Part shown: positions 1 through 9,600 of the stretch, piece by piece | Position numbering within the stretch: position 1 is the stretch's first letter | How the letters are laid out: each line of letters opens with the position of its first letter | Position numbers and translations under genes: made by a program | Notes under the pieces: model-generated | Told to the model about the DNA's origin: nothing | Databases searched by the model: none | The model's input: only the letters and a program-made list of their open reading frames with translations | Assembly (NCBI RefSeq): GCF_000259275.1 | Contig: NC_017735.1 | Location: forward strand, 248,001-312,000 | Origin: Helicobacter cetorum MIT 99-5656 | Lineage (GTDB): Bacteria; Campylobacterota; Campylobacteria; Campylobacterales; Helicobacteraceae | Direction: 5' to 3' | Length of the DNA stretch: 64,000 bases

Positions 1-1686
1 GTAGTCTATACTCACACCAGGGCTTGCCTTAAGCCATACTTGAAACTTCCCCCTATCTTCTTTAAGCATAAAATCCATACCAAGCCTAGAAGCTACAAAA
101 AGCGAACTAAAAAACACCAAAACCACTGCTAAAAACACAATGAGTTTATGCTCTAAAACCCATTTGAGTAAGCTTACATAACGAGACTCTAAGGCTCTAA
201 AAAAAGGCTCGCTCCACACATAGAAGCGTGAATGTTTGGGGCTTACCACAATGGAACTTACCATAGGAATAATGGTAACGACCACCACATACGATAATGC
301 AATCGCTAAAGCCACTGTAATCCCAAAACTCTCAAAAAAGCGTCCGATAATGCCCTTCATATTCCCTATAGGCACAAAAACTGAGAGCAACATCGCAGAA
401 ATTGCCACCAAAGCAAAGCCGATTTCTCTCACCCCTTCATAACTTGCTGTGCGTTTATCCATACCCATTTCCAGCTTTTTATGGATATTTTCAATCACCA
501 CAATTGCATCATCAATAATAATGCCTATCGCTAGAGTTAAGGCCACCATAGTGAGCATATTTAGAGAAAATCCCATCCATTGAATGAGAGCAAAAGTTCC
601 CATAATAGAAATAGGAATAGAAATCGCTGAAACTAAAGTAATCGTGCCACTACGCAAGAATACAAACACGACTAAAACCGCTAAAATTCCCCCCAAGATT
701 AAGTCAAATTTCACATCTTCAATAGAAGCACGAATATAAGTGGTAGAGTCCATAAAAGGTCTGATTTCATAATTAGAGCTGATTTCTTGAATGTGTTTTA
801 ATTCACGATACACCCTATCTACAATTTCAATTTCATTCGCCCCAGCAATCTTTTGAATCTCCAAAATCACACCGGGTTTCTCTTTGAAACTCGCAAAAGT
901 ATTGTTTTCTTCTAAGCCTATTTTAACTTTAGCAATATCACTCAGACGCACATGATTAGCCACCTGAATATTTTCCACATCTAAAACGCTATAACTATTA
1001 GCATTCACTAAAATATCTAGCTCTTTTTGGCTATTAACAATACGCCCCCCATCAATTTCTACATTCTCTGTTTTAAGGGCGTTAAAAAGGTCTGCATAAG
1101 TGATATTGTATTTATTCATCAAAGTAGGGTCAGCATAAATCCTGATTTGCTTTTCCCTAAAACCATTGAGTTGCACACCCCCTACCCCACTGATTTTTTG
1201 GAGCATGGGCTTAATGGTATTTTTAGCGTAGTCATTAATGGTCGCAATAGGCACGCTTGAACTACTTACAAATAACGAAATAATGGCTTGACCGCTGGTA
1301 TCAAATTTATCAATAGATGGTTTTTGAATGTTAGGGTCATCAAAACGCACGGAAGAAATTTTATTCACCACATCATTTAGGGCTTCATCATTAGGTTTTT
1401 CTAGCTCAAACTCAATCGCAACAGAACTCACATTCCTAGCACTATTAGAAGTAACCTTCTTAATCCCATCAATTCCCATAACCGCTTCTTCAATTTTATC
1501 GGTTACTTTGCTTTCTATAATCTCAGCACTAGCCCCCGGATAGATAGTATTAACCACCACAATAGGAATATCAATATTAGGAAAAAGTGCCACACTAAGC
1601 TTCTTAAATCCCATTGTCCCAAAAAATACAATCGCAAGAGCAAACATCAAGGTTGTAATAGGACGACTAATCGCTACTTTATACAT
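1..1686 (-). CDS. hefC: RND efflux pump inner-membrane transporter HefC (partial, N-terminal part)
   Basis: Proton-driven inner-membrane pump of a tripartite multidrug efflux system, AcrB/RND superfamily. The gene starts at the ATG at 1686 (MYKVAISRPITT) and runs off the left edge, so 562 codons are present without a stop. The N-terminal helix (about residues 10-28) is followed by the RND signature region with PNIDIPIVVV and YPGASAE at about residues 35-60. The further hydrophobic helices and the porter domain expected of the family lie in the rest. It begins 12 bases after the hefB stop and is the last visible gene of the run hemE-hefA-hefB-hefC, so the three pump parts are encoded together. 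Identification from the RND N-terminal motifs plus neighbours is firm; the substrate range cannot be read from the sequence. Confidence 0.92.
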   Translation of the reverse strand, partial: MYKVAISRPITTLMFALAIVFFGTMGFKKLSVALFPNIDIPIVVVNTIYPGASAEIIESKVTDKIEEAVMGIDGIKKVTSNSARNVSSVAIEFELEKPNDEALNDVVNKISSVRFDDPNIQKPSIDKFDTSGQAIISLFVSSSSVPIATINDYAKNTIKPMLQKISGVGGVQLNGFREKQIRIYADPTLMNKYNITYADLFNALKTENVEIDGGRIVNSQKELDILVNANSYSVLDVENIQVANHVRLSDIAKVKIGLEENNTFASFKEKPGVILEIQKIAGANEIEIVDRVYRELKHIQEISSNYEIRPFMDSTTYIRASIEDVKFDLILGGILAVLVVFVFLRSGTITLVSAISIPISIMGTFALIQWMGFSLNMLTMVALTLAIGIIIDDAIVVIENIHKKLEMGMDKRTASYEGVREIGFALVAISAMLLSVFVPIGNMKGIIGRFFESFGITVALAIALSYVVVVTIIPMVSSIVVSPKHSRFYVWSEPFFRALESRYVSLLKWVLEHKLIVFLAVVLVFFSSLFVASRLGMDFMLKEDRGKFQVWLKASPGVSIDY

Positions 1687-1698
1687 ACTAATTCCCTA

Positions 1699-2406
1699 CT
1701 ACTCAAGCGTTTGGATAAATCCATCGCCAAAAAGTCCCACAGCCATGTGATTAGACACCAAGGCTTCAGCACTCACCTTTCTGGTATTTTCATCAATAGC
1801 TGGATAAATCTTAGTGATTTTAGCTTCGTGTTTATGAGAATCTCCATCTACAGAATAAGTGTAAATGTCCCCCACTTTCACTGAATCAATGTATTTGGAA
1901 TCAAATTCTAACACTAATTTTTTTGAATGACTAATCAGTCTTAAAAGCACGGTGTTATTCGCATTCACCCCTTCGCCCACTTGAATATTCTTGCTTGCCA
2001 CTATGCCATCAAAAGGGGCTCTTAGAATCGTTTTATTCAATACAGAAATAGAGTAGGCATAATCAGATTCTAAGCGTTTGTAATCAGTTTTATAACGCTC
2101 TAAGGTGTTTTTATCCACAGCACTACCTATTTTATTGTAGCGTTCGTATTGTTTTTTAGCAAAAATGAGTTGTTGCTCAATAGAATTGCTTTGAGCTTGT
2201 TTATCTTGATTATATAAGAGCAACAAAACATCGCCCTTTTTTACCACACTCCCTTCAGTAACTTTAATGCTATCTACAATACCATAGCTATCTAAAGTGA
2301 GCTTAGAATCTTGTGTGGCTTTCACATTAAAAATAGCATATACTCTTTCACTCGCTTCTATGCTCAAAAAACTAAAACATAATCCCATTAAAATTTTTTG
2401 TATCAT
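1699..2406 (-). CDS. hefB: Membrane fusion protein of RND efflux pump (HefB)
   Basis: Periplasmic adaptor that links the inner-membrane pump HefC to the TolC-like channel HefA. The 235-residue protein has a short signal peptide (about 1-17). Two half lipoyl-type beta segments follow: the first contains GIVDSIKVTEGSVVKKGD (about 42-59) and the second LRAPFDGIVASKNIQVGEG (about 128-146). They flank an alpha-helical hairpin at about 75-125, rich in K, E and Q. The order lipoyl half, coiled coil, lipoyl half, beta barrel is that of the MFP/HlyD family. It is short for the family, as in H. pylori HP0606. It sits 11 bases after hefA and 12 before hefC, so co-translation in one operon is likely. Confidence 0.9.
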   Translation of the reverse strand: MIQKILMGLCFSFLSIEASERVYAIFNVKATQDSKLTLDSYGIVDSIKVTEGSVVKKGDVLLLLYNQDKQAQSNSIEQQLIFAKKQYERYNKIGSAVDKNTLERYKTDYKRLESDYAYSISVLNKTILRAPFDGIVASKNIQVGEGVNANNTVLLRLISHSKKLVLEFDSKYIDSVKVGDIYTYSVDGDSHKHEAKITKIYPAIDENTRKVSAEALVSNHMAVGLFGDGFIQTLE

Positions 2407-2417
2407 TTTGATTCCCC

Positions 2418-3854
2418 TTAATGCACATAATCTTGTATTTTATGCCCGCTATAAAAAATATAATTAGCTTTTTGCATTTCATAATTATTTAACGCTAGGT
2501 TATAAGCCACTTCCGCATCAAAACGAGTGCTTAACCCCCTTAAATAAGTGGTAAAATCCACTAAATTTGCATCGTATTTCTTCTTAATACTCATAAAAGA
2601 AAGATTAGCTGATTCTAAACTTGCCTTAGAAGATTGAATCTTAGCCTTAGCAATTTCTAGCGATTTTCTATAAAGTTGTTCATCTTTAGCTTGTTCTAAC
2701 TTCTTGTAAGCTAAATTCTTTTCGCTCGCTAATTTACCTAATACAATAGATTGTTTTTGTAAGCTCAAACCTATACCATCAAAAACTTTCATGCTCACGG
2801 TAACTCCAGCAGTATTTTGCTGACCTGGATAGAAATTTCCTGCAAAACCTTGTGCATAAGCAGGCTTTTGAATCCAATATTGCCATGAGTCAAACACATC
2901 TACACTAGGGTAATAGTTAAGTTGCTTGTTTTGGTATTTGAGTGCGACAATTTTCTCCCTTAAAGAAACTAAATCTTGGCGTTCTCTTAGCTGTAAATTA
3001 GGCACATCAATGGCTGTCTTTTTTAGATTTTCCACATTTAAATTCGTTAAATATTCCAAAGTCAAGCGGTTTTGTTCTAGTGCAAACTGAATATCTAAAA
3101 TATCGTATTCGCTCAAGCTCCCTTGCGCTTTCAAGCTTTGCAAATCATCAATGGTCGTTAACCCTTCGTCATAAAGTTTAGAAACTCTTTTAATATCTAT
3201 TTTGATTTGCTCTAATTTTTTTTGATAAGCAATCAAGCGAGCAAGATTATTAAAATACTGGTAATATTGTTGCACCACTTGTAGATATACACTTTGCTTA
3301 GCATATTCTAAGTTTGCTACGCTAGAGCGATAGGTTGCAGATTTTTCTTTAACATTATTCACACTGCTAAACCCATTAAACACATTTAATTTGACTTGCG
3401 CTGTCAATTGTTGTGTGTTATAGCGTTTAAACGCTGGCGTGTCTCTGTTTTCATTTTTAAAATTATAATGCATATCAAAAGTAGGTAAAAACATCGCTTT
3501 TGAAATGGTATGGTTTTTCATCGCTTGCTTGACATTCAGTTCTTGAGCTTGTAGGCTAAGATTAGTCGTTGCACCTTTTAGCAATTCATAAAGTCCTAGA
3601 GCAGCTTTATCGCTTTTTTCATGGTATTTAGAAATTTCCTTAGTAATGCTAAAGTCCGTTTGAGCAGACTCTGAAGCGATAAAACTAGGGGTAACTTCTA
3701 ACGAATTTGTTAAAGGTTTGAGAAGTTTTAGGTCTTTATGGTTGTATTGATTGAGAATTTGCTTAATTTCTGTCGGAGTTTTAGAAAAATTTTCTGCTAA
3801 AGCTAATACCCCACACAGCCCCCACAAACTAACATACCGCATAATAGTATTCAT
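2418..3854 (-). CDS. hefA: TolC-like outer membrane efflux channel (HefA)
   Basis: Outer-membrane exit duct of the Hef efflux pump, TolC/OEP family. The 478-residue protein has a signal peptide (about 1-20, ending LALA) and two repeated OEP halves rich in long amphipathic helices, as expected for the trimeric alpha-barrel. Length is usual for the family. It lies 9 bases after the hemE stop and just upstream of hefB, so the pump operon apparently shares the hemE promoter. H. pylori has the same arrangement (HP0604-HP0607, from memory), where HefA contributes to intrinsic drug and bile-salt resistance. Confidence 0.9.
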   Translation of the reverse strand: MNTIMRYVSLWGLCGVLALAENFSKTPTEIKQILNQYNHKDLKLLKPLTNSLEVTPSFIASESAQTDFSITKEISKYHEKSDKAALGLYELLKGATTNLSLQAQELNVKQAMKNHTISKAMFLPTFDMHYNFKNENRDTPAFKRYNTQQLTAQVKLNVFNGFSSVNNVKEKSATYRSSVANLEYAKQSVYLQVVQQYYQYFNNLARLIAYQKKLEQIKIDIKRVSKLYDEGLTTIDDLQSLKAQGSLSEYDILDIQFALEQNRLTLEYLTNLNVENLKKTAIDVPNLQLRERQDLVSLREKIVALKYQNKQLNYYPSVDVFDSWQYWIQKPAYAQGFAGNFYPGQQNTAGVTVSMKVFDGIGLSLQKQSIVLGKLASEKNLAYKKLEQAKDEQLYRKSLEIAKAKIQSSKASLESANLSFMSIKKKYDANLVDFTTYLRGLSTRFDAEVAYNLALNNYEMQKANYIFYSGHKIQDYVH

Positions 3855-3863
3855 AAAGCCCCC

Positions 3864-4883
3864 CTATCGCTTAGACCTGCTACGCACCAATTGCACTAAA
3901 TACTTAGCGTTCTCTCTAGGTAAATCAGGTAGCATTCCATGCCCTAGGTTAAAAATATGCCCTTTATTACCCATAACTTTTAAAATCCTTTCAACACCTT
4001 CTTCTAAGGCCTTTTTACTATAAAGGCGAGCAGGCTCTAAATTTCCTTGTAAAACATATTTATCTTGAAAAACCTTCTTTGCATTTTCTAAAGGAACACT
4101 CCAATCAATCCCTAGCACATCAAACTCCCCATCTATGCTATCTAAAAAGCCACCAATTCCTTTAGGAAATAAAATTATAGGAACATGTGAATAACGCTTT
4201 TTAATCTCTTTAGAAATCATTTTCATATAATGCCAGCTAAAATCTAAATAAGCTTCTTTTTCTAACGCATTCGCCCATGAGTCAAAAACCATAACCGCAT
4301 TAACCCCTGCTTGAATTTGGAGACTCAAATACTCTATAAGCTCTATAGTAAGCTTTTCTAATAAGGCATGCAAAATCTTAGGCTCGCTATAGAGCATTTT
4401 CTTGCTTTTAGCATAAGTCTTGCTCCCTTCACCTTCTATCATATAAGTGGCTAAAGTCCAAGGCGAACCACAAAAGCCTATTAACGCCTTATCCTTTGCT
4501 AGTTTCTTACGAGTTTGAGAAATCGTAGCATAGACATATTCTAAATTTTTAGCCGCCCCACTCTTCAAGCTTTCTACACTTTTTAAATCCGTAATGGTTT
4601 GTAAAAAATGCGGCCCCTTTGTGGGAATAAATTCCAAATCCAAGCCCATTTCTAAAGGCACGACCAAAATATCACTGAATAAAATAGCCGCATCCACATC
4701 TAAAATCTCTACAGGCTGTAAAGTAACTTCTGTAGCTAAATCGCTGTTTTTACACAATTCTAGGAAACTTCCAGCCTTTTTGCGCGTCTCTTGATATTCA
4801 CTGAGATAACGCCCAGCTTGACGCATCATCCAAATAGGTGTGTAGGGTGTTTCTTTTTTAAAACATGCATCAATAAAAATCAT
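3864..4883 (-). CDS. hemE: Uroporphyrinogen decarboxylase
   Basis: Cytoplasmic heme-pathway enzyme that decarboxylates the four acetate side chains of uroporphyrinogen III to give coproporphyrinogen III. The 339-residue protein shows both family signatures: [11 protein letters not shown] at about residues 16-26, whose two arginines bind substrate carboxylates, and [13 protein letters not shown] at about 137-149. The start ATG at 4883 follows a TAAGGA ribosome site. It is the first gene of the cluster with hefABC on the minus strand; heme synthesis and efflux have no obvious functional tie, so the linkage probably reflects shared transcription only. Full-length, no anomalies seen. Confidence 0.96.
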   Translation of the reverse strand: MIFIDACFKKETPYTPIWMMRQAGRYLSEYQETRKKAGSFLELCKNSDLATEVTLQPVEILDVDAAILFSDILVVPLEMGLDLEFIPTKGPHFLQTITDLKSVESLKSGAAKNLEYVYATISQTRKKLAKDKALIGFCGSPWTLATYMIEGEGSKTYAKSKKMLYSEPKILHALLEKLTIELIEYLSLQIQAGVNAVMVFDSWANALEKEAYLDFSWHYMKMISKEIKKRYSHVPIILFPKGIGGFLDSIDGEFDVLGIDWSVPLENAKKVFQDKYVLQGNLEPARLYSKKALEEGVERILKVMGNKGHIFNLGHGMLPDLPRENAKYLVQLVRSRSKR

Positions 4884-4948
4884 TGTAAATCCTTAAATAT
4901 TTATCTATTATTTATTTTTGGTTAATTCTAAATTCTACAATAAGTATT

Positions 4949-5608
4949 TTATCCTAAAAATTTAGTAAAATCATAAAATGTAAAAGTGATACCAATAGAA
5001 TAAATGTTTAATCGTGGCGTGCCAAAAGCTTTGGAAAACTTGCTTTCAATAAAATAAAAAGGAATGCCACCCCTTGCTTCTACGCTCAAACCAAAATTTT
5101 TAGCCACATTAAAGAATATTCCTATACTACCCACAGCAGATTGAATATTGAATTGATATTTATCTATCTTAGCCCCTAAGATTTGGAGTTGATACCCTAA
5201 TGAGATTTTAGGAACTACCCACCCCCTAAAAAGTCTCACACCCGCCATAAACCCCGCACTCATAAAATAAGACCTACCCATTGCACCATCCAAGTAGCCC
5301 CCTAATAAAAACTTATCTTTCACTATTTTACCCGCTTCAAGAGCTAAAATGGCGTCATGGTATTTTTTATTGATTAAAATAGGGGGACGATTCTTGGGGC
5401 GAATGGGAGATTTTTTGGTCGTTTGCATGTGCTGGTAAAGATAGCCGATTTTAAAGGAGCCGAAATATTTTTTTGTCGGCTCTAAAGGCTTAAAGAAATG
5501 ATTCTTAGCACACAAACCCCTTCCAAAAAGACCTAGTGCCAAGCCAAAAAGAGATACAAGAAGCATAAGAGATGCAAGGAATCTAAAAAATCTAAGAAGC
5601 AAACACAA
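4949..5608 (-). CDS. Small outer membrane beta-barrel-like protein (HP0603-like)
   Basis: Unassigned exported protein of 219 residues. I chose the TTG start at 5608 because a TTGGAG ribosome site lies eight bases upstream and the resulting N-terminus (two arginines, then a hydrophobic run to about residue 30, ending GLCA) makes a good signal peptide; an ATG at 5566 is possible. After that come alternating hydrophobic/polar segments with many Gly, Tyr and Phe, and an end at FYDFTKFLG, consistent with a small outer-membrane barrel. It overlaps the 3' end of magIII by 17 bases, so the two are co-transcribed. Known in H. pylori only as a hypothetical gene; function not inferable. Confidence 0.75.
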   Translation of the reverse strand: MCLLLRFFRFLASLMLLVSLFGLALGLFGRGLCAKNHFFKPLEPTKKYFGSFKIGYLYQHMQTTKKSPIRPKNRPPILINKKYHDAILALEAGKIVKDKFLLGGYLDGAMGRSYFMSAGFMAGVRLFRGWVVPKISLGYQLQILGAKIDKYQFNIQSAVGSIGIFFNVAKNFGLSVEARGGIPFYFIESKFSKAFGTPRLNIYSIGITFTFYDFTKFLG

Positions 5609-6260
5609 GCTTTAACTCCAATTTTTGCTTAGAAAATTCTACAATTTTTCCATGAAATCTCGCATAAAGTTGTGCCAAAGAAATAGGATTTTCATAAAGC
5701 GCTAAAGCATGGCTTAAATTCTCTTTAATGCCTTTTTCAAAAAAGCTTTGCAATGTGTCATAATCTTCTATTTCTATGCCTAATTTTTTTAAAAAAAGAT
5801 AGCTGTATTTATCCACTACCATCACTTCTTTAGCACACACATAGCATAAAATTGCATCCGCACTTTCTTTACCAATACCCTTTTGTTTTAAAAGCCACTC
5901 TCTAGTTGCTTCATTTTTAAAATTTTCAAAACTTCCAAAGTCGTTTAAAATATTTCCACTCAAACTAATGAGTCGTTTTGCTTTTTGGTTATAAAACCCG
6001 CTAGGACGAATGCATTCTATAAGCACTATAGGCTCAATATTAGCGAATTTCTTAAGATTAATTTCATCATCACTCTCTAAGAAAAGAGCGTTTTTTAAAT
6101 TTTCTAAAGACTTCAAAACGGCTTCAAATTTTGTATTCTGCGTCAAAATCGCTCCTAATAAAGCTTCAAAACGAAACGCTTCAGGCCACCACCAAGCGGG
6201 GGCATTTTTTAATAAGTCCAAGCTCCTTAAAGCCTTTAGAATCTCTAAACTATCTAACAT
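5592..6260 (-). CDS. magIII: 3-methyladenine DNA glycosylase MagIII (endonuclease III family)
   Basis: Base-excision repair glycosylase of the helix-hairpin-helix superfamily. It removes 3-methyladenine from alkylated DNA. The 222-residue protein has the HhH motif followed by the catalytic region (LKQKGIGKESADAIL at about 125-139, then VMVVDKYSYLF, where the Asp is the expected catalytic residue). The C-terminal four-cysteine iron-sulfur loop of true endonuclease III is absent; a separate Nth with that loop lies at 25.4 kb. This, and its position beside flaA, match H. pylori HP0602, the type member of MagIII. ATG at 6260 preferred over the TTG one codon upstream. Confidence 0.88.
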   Translation of the reverse strand: MLDSLEILKALRSLDLLKNAPAWWWPEAFRFEALLGAILTQNTKFEAVLKSLENLKNALFLESDDEINLKKFANIEPIVLIECIRPSGFYNQKAKRLISLSGNILNDFGSFENFKNEATREWLLKQKGIGKESADAILCYVCAKEVMVVDKYSYLFLKKLGIEIEDYDTLQSFFEKGIKENLSHALALYENPISLAQLYARFHGKIVEFSKQKLELKLVFAS

Positions 6261-6356
6261 CAAAAACCTTGCAAATTAAAGAAATTAAAAGAATATTTTA
6301 GAAAAAGAAGTTAAATCTAGCTACCATGATGTTAAATCAAAGCTCCCTGACTAGCA

Positions 6357-6386
6357 TAAAAGCTAATGCCTTAAAAAGCACTAGCT
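6357..6386 (-). terminator. Intrinsic terminator downstream of flaA
   Basis: On the minus strand AGCTAGTGC (6386-6378) can pair with GCATTAGCT (6369-6361), a nine-base stem with one G-U pair and an eight-base loop, followed directly by TTTTAT. It lies 20 bases beyond the flaA stop, between flaA and magIII, and probably ends the flagellin transcript. Confidence 0.7.
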
Positions 6387-6406
6387 CCATACAAATATCC
6401 TCTAAA

Positions 6407-7939
6407 CTATGTCAAAAGCCTTAAGATATTTTGCTGAACGGTATTAGCCTGACTCATTGCATAGCTACCTGATTGTGCCAAAATGTTATTCTTGTTGAAG
6501 TTAGCACTCTCTTCAGCAAAATCTACATCTCTAATTTGAGATTCAGCGGCTTTCACATTCACCTGAGTGATACTGATATTATTCACGGTGCTAACCATTT
6601 GATTTTGCACAGAGCCTAAATCAGAACGCACCTTATCTAGCATTTTCATAGCAGATTCAGCAATATCCATAACGACCATTGCACCCCTTAAGGTTGTAAC
6701 CCCAGCTCCCAAGCTATGATTACCACTAGCAATAACAGCGTTATAGTTTGCACCGCTTGCTGATTTGACATCGGCGTTAAAATTTCCTGTAACATCACGC
6801 AAATTCACGGTGGTTTCTGCTACTTGAGAGTCTCCAAAACCAATCGCACTAAAGCCCATATTTTGTGAATCAGAAGCTGATACCACATTAATGCTCTTAG
6901 CGTCTAATCGTGAGAGAGAGAGTCTTCCATAGTTAGTAGAACCTTGCGTTAAATCCTGTCCGCCATTAACGGTGGTTAAAGCACTAGGCACACCATCAGC
7001 TTTATCGGCTTTTAAATCAATCCCACGCCCATCAATGCTACGCAAATTCAAGCGACCGTCTTGGTCAGTGTAAGCTTCTACGCCCGTTTCACTGGTAACT
7101 GCATTAATCGCTGCAACCAACCTTCCATCAGTGTCGTTTTTCTTAACGGCTACAATGTTGCCTAAATGGATTCCATTTAAAGTCAAATTACTCACATTAC
7201 CTGATTGCACAGAAGTATCACTGGTAGTAATAACATTAGCAGTCGCCCTAATACCGGTTCGGTTAGAGTTTTTGTTAATCACTTCCGCTAATACGCCAAT
7301 TCCAGTGCCTGCTGAACTAGAAATTTTCACACTCTCTAAGGTTACATCATTCACGCCATCCACTTGTCTGAAAGTCAAACTAATGTCTCCAGAAGCTGTA
7401 ATCAACGAACCTGTAGCGATTCTTACTTGACCGATTTTATCTGAAGTGGTAGAACCAATAGAAGCCTTGATGCTTTGGTTAGAATAAGCGCCCACTTGGA
7501 ACTCTTTGTTAGTAAATTGACCAGACAACAACGCTTGCCCATTATAAGTAGTCGTATTACCAATATTATCCAAACCTTGAATCAAACGAACAATATCAGA
7601 CTGAATCGCTTTACGAGATTCTGTAGTTTGCCCATCTTGAGCCGCTTGAGTGGCTTTAACCTTAACGGTATCTAGAATTTTTAACTGCTCATCCATAGCC
7701 TTATCTGCAATTTGGATAATCCCCATGCCATCATTAGTGTTAGCAATCGCTTGACCTAAGCTACTCGCTTGCGAACGCAAAGAATCTGCAATAGTCATGC
7801 CTGATGCGTCATCAGCCGCCTTGTTGATTCTCAAACCTGAACTCAATCGCTCTAATGAAGTCTTAAGCGCGTTTTGAGTAAGAGTAGATTGCACATGCGC
7901 ATTTAACGCATTAATATTTGTATTGACCTGAAAAGCCAT
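6407..7939 (-). CDS. flaA: Major flagellin FlaA
   Basis: Main structural subunit of the flagellar filament, exported through the flagellar type III apparatus. The start is the ATG at 7939 ([15 protein letters not shown]) behind an AAGGAG site, giving 510 residues, the H. pylori FlaA length; a longer frame upstream lacks support. The conserved helical D0/D1 segments are at the N-terminus (about 1-140, with [16 protein letters not shown]) and C-terminus (about 420-510, ending NILRLLT). The variable surface domain lies between. The segment around [18 protein letters not shown] is the epsilon-proteobacterial version of the D1 region that escapes TLR5 recognition in H. pylori (family knowledge). 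Monocistronic: sigma-28 promoter upstream, terminator downstream. Confidence 0.98.
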   Translation of the reverse strand: MAFQVNTNINALNAHVQSTLTQNALKTSLERLSSGLRINKAADDASGMTIADSLRSQASSLGQAIANTNDGMGIIQIADKAMDEQLKILDTVKVKATQAAQDGQTTESRKAIQSDIVRLIQGLDNIGNTTTYNGQALLSGQFTNKEFQVGAYSNQSIKASIGSTTSDKIGQVRIATGSLITASGDISLTFRQVDGVNDVTLESVKISSSAGTGIGVLAEVINKNSNRTGIRATANVITTSDTSVQSGNVSNLTLNGIHLGNIVAVKKNDTDGRLVAAINAVTSETGVEAYTDQDGRLNLRSIDGRGIDLKADKADGVPSALTTVNGGQDLTQGSTNYGRLSLSRLDAKSINVVSASDSQNMGFSAIGFGDSQVAETTVNLRDVTGNFNADVKSASGANYNAVIASGNHSLGAGVTTLRGAMVVMDIAESAMKMLDKVRSDLGSVQNQMVSTVNNISITQVNVKAAESQIRDVDFAEESANFNKNNILAQSGSYAMSQANTVQQNILRLLT

Positions 7940-7995
7940 TGTTGAACTCCTTGTTGTTAAACCCAAAGGCATCCTTGCTTTTGGTTAAAGCTACA

Positions 7996-8018
7996 ATCGG
8001 TTAGAATTTAAAATTTTA
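7996..8018 (-). promoter_or_regulatory. Sigma-28 (FliA) promoter of flaA
   Basis: Reading the minus strand, TAAA (8018-8015) is followed by exactly 15 bases and then CGAT (7999-7996), the sigma-28 consensus TAAA-N15-CGAT. It lies about 57 bases upstream of the flaA ATG. H. pylori flaA is a class 3 gene transcribed by FliA, so the placement is as expected. Confidence 0.88.
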
Positions 8019-8159
8019 AAGAGCAAAGTGAATATTTTATTTTTGGATTTAGCATCCAAACCAAGTAACGCTCATCTCTGTTATTAGATACGCTTTTAAA
8101 CATCTCATAACAAACGATACTTCCAAAGAACTTCAAAGGAATGTTTTATTATTTTTAGG

Positions 8160-8165
8160 TATAAT
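8160..8165 (+). promoter_or_regulatory. Probable -10 box for tlpD
   Basis: A perfect TATAAT in the 326-base gap between divergent flaA and tlpD, about 100 bases upstream of the tlpD ATG. No clear -35 is visible, which is normal for Helicobacter housekeeping promoters. Apart from this box and the flaA promoter I see nothing else in the gap. Confidence 0.55.
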
Positions 8166-8265
8166 CACAAAGGATAGGCTTACCCCTAGAGACCTTTAAT
8201 TATTGTATATCATAAGAATTGAAGGAAATTTTTGCATATTTAACTTAATTTTAAGGAATACTATA

Positions 8266-9567
8266 ATGTTTGGAAATAAACAGCTACAGCTTCAAATCAA
8301 TCAGAAAAATTCTGAGATTATGGCACTAAAAAAAGAAGTCAATCTCTACCATAACCTTTTGGATTTGTGCTTGCATGAAGGTTTTATAGGTATCAAAAAC
8401 AATAAAATAGTCTTTAAAAGTGGGAATCTTGCAGACTTAAATAATCTAGAAGAGCAAAGCATTCATTTTAAAGAAAATGCAGAGAGCATTGATTTGCAAG
8501 GTGTTTCTTATTCTTCAAAAAGCCAAAATATTGATGGCGTGCAGTATTTTTCACTCGCTAAAAAAACAAGTTGTGTGGGGGAATACCATAAAAATGATTT
8601 GTTTAGAACTTTTTATGCGAGCCTTAAGGAAGGTTTGGAAGGGGCTCAAGAAAGCATGCAACATCTCCATCAAGAGACTGGCGAACTTCTAAGTGCGAGT
8701 AAGAACGGCGAAGAGCATTCTATTGAAGGGCTAAAAACCGTTAATAAAGCAAGCCAAAACATTGAATCTCTTTATGAAAAAATGCAAAATGCCACTTCAT
8801 TAGCTGACTCACTCAATCAACGCAGCAATGAAATCACTCAGGTAATTTCTCTTATTGATGATATTGCAGAACAAACCAATCTCTTAGCCCTAAATGCCGC
8901 CATTGAAGCCGCACGAGCAGGTGAGCATGGCAGAGGCTTTGCAGTGGTAGCTGATGAGGTTAGAAAACTAGCTGAAAAAACCCAAAAAGCCACTAAAGAA
9001 ATCGCTGTCGTAGTTAAAAGCATGCAACAAGAAGCTAATGATATTCAAACTAATACTCATGATGTCAACTCTATTGTAGGCTCCATTAAGGGCGATGTAG
9101 AAGAACTTCAGGCGGGTGTAGAAAATAACAGAATTGTCGCCAAGGCAGCAAAATATACAATCTACAACATTAATAACCGAGTATTTTGTGGTCTAGCTAA
9201 ACTTGACCATGTAGTCTTTAAAAACAATCTTTATGGCATGGTCTTTGGTCTCAACTCATTCAATACCACCAGCCATAAAAGCTGTCGCTTAGGCAAGTGG
9301 TATTATGAAGGTGCTGGCAAAGAGAATTTTGCTAATACCTCAGGCTATAGAGCTCTTGAGAGCCACCATGCAAGCGTGCATACTGAAGCTAACGAGCTGG
9401 TTAAAGCGGTTCAAGAAGAGCATACTACAGATTTGAAATATCTAGAGCATAAAGTGCATTTAATAGAAGATAGTGCTAAGCATGTTAAGGAAAACATTGA
9501 TAAAATGTTTGTTGAAAAACGAGACGAATTACATAAGATTATTGAAGAAGTTCAAAAAGGTAACTGA
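8266..9567 (+). CDS. tlpD: Soluble chemoreceptor TlpD (methyl-accepting chemotaxis protein with CZB domain)
   Basis: Cytoplasmic chemoreceptor that signals to the CheA/CheW complex. The ATG at 8266 has an AAGGA site and gives 433 residues, as in H. pylori TlpD. There is no transmembrane segment. The signalling hairpin with the near-invariant tip ([19 protein letters not shown]) lies at about residues 205-223. The C-terminal zinc-binding CZB domain shows [23 protein letters not shown] (cysteine near 340) and HHASVH. In H. pylori TlpD this zinc-bound cysteine is linked to sensing of oxidants such as hypochlorous acid (family knowledge). It is divergent from flaA and upstream of bioF. Older annotation calls it a haemolysin secretion protein, which the sequence does not support. 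Confidence 0.95.
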   Translation: MFGNKQLQLQINQKNSEIMALKKEVNLYHNLLDLCLHEGFIGIKNNKIVFKSGNLADLNNLEEQSIHFKENAESIDLQGVSYSSKSQNIDGVQYFSLAKKTSCVGEYHKNDLFRTFYASLKEGLEGAQESMQHLHQETGELLSASKNGEEHSIEGLKTVNKASQNIESLYEKMQNATSLADSLNQRSNEITQVISLIDDIAEQTNLLALNAAIEAARAGEHGRGFAVVADEVRKLAEKTQKATKEIAVVVKSMQQEANDIQTNTHDVNSIVGSIKGDVEELQAGVENNRIVAKAAKYTIYNINNRVFCGLAKLDHVVFKNNLYGMVFGLNSFNTTSHKSCRLGKWYYEGAGKENFANTSGYRALESHHASVHTEANELVKAVQEEHTTDLKYLEHKVHLIEDSAKHVKENIDKMFVEKRDELHKIIEEVQKGN

Positions 9568-9600
9568 TTTTTTGTATCTCAAACAAAAGGTCAAACTCCC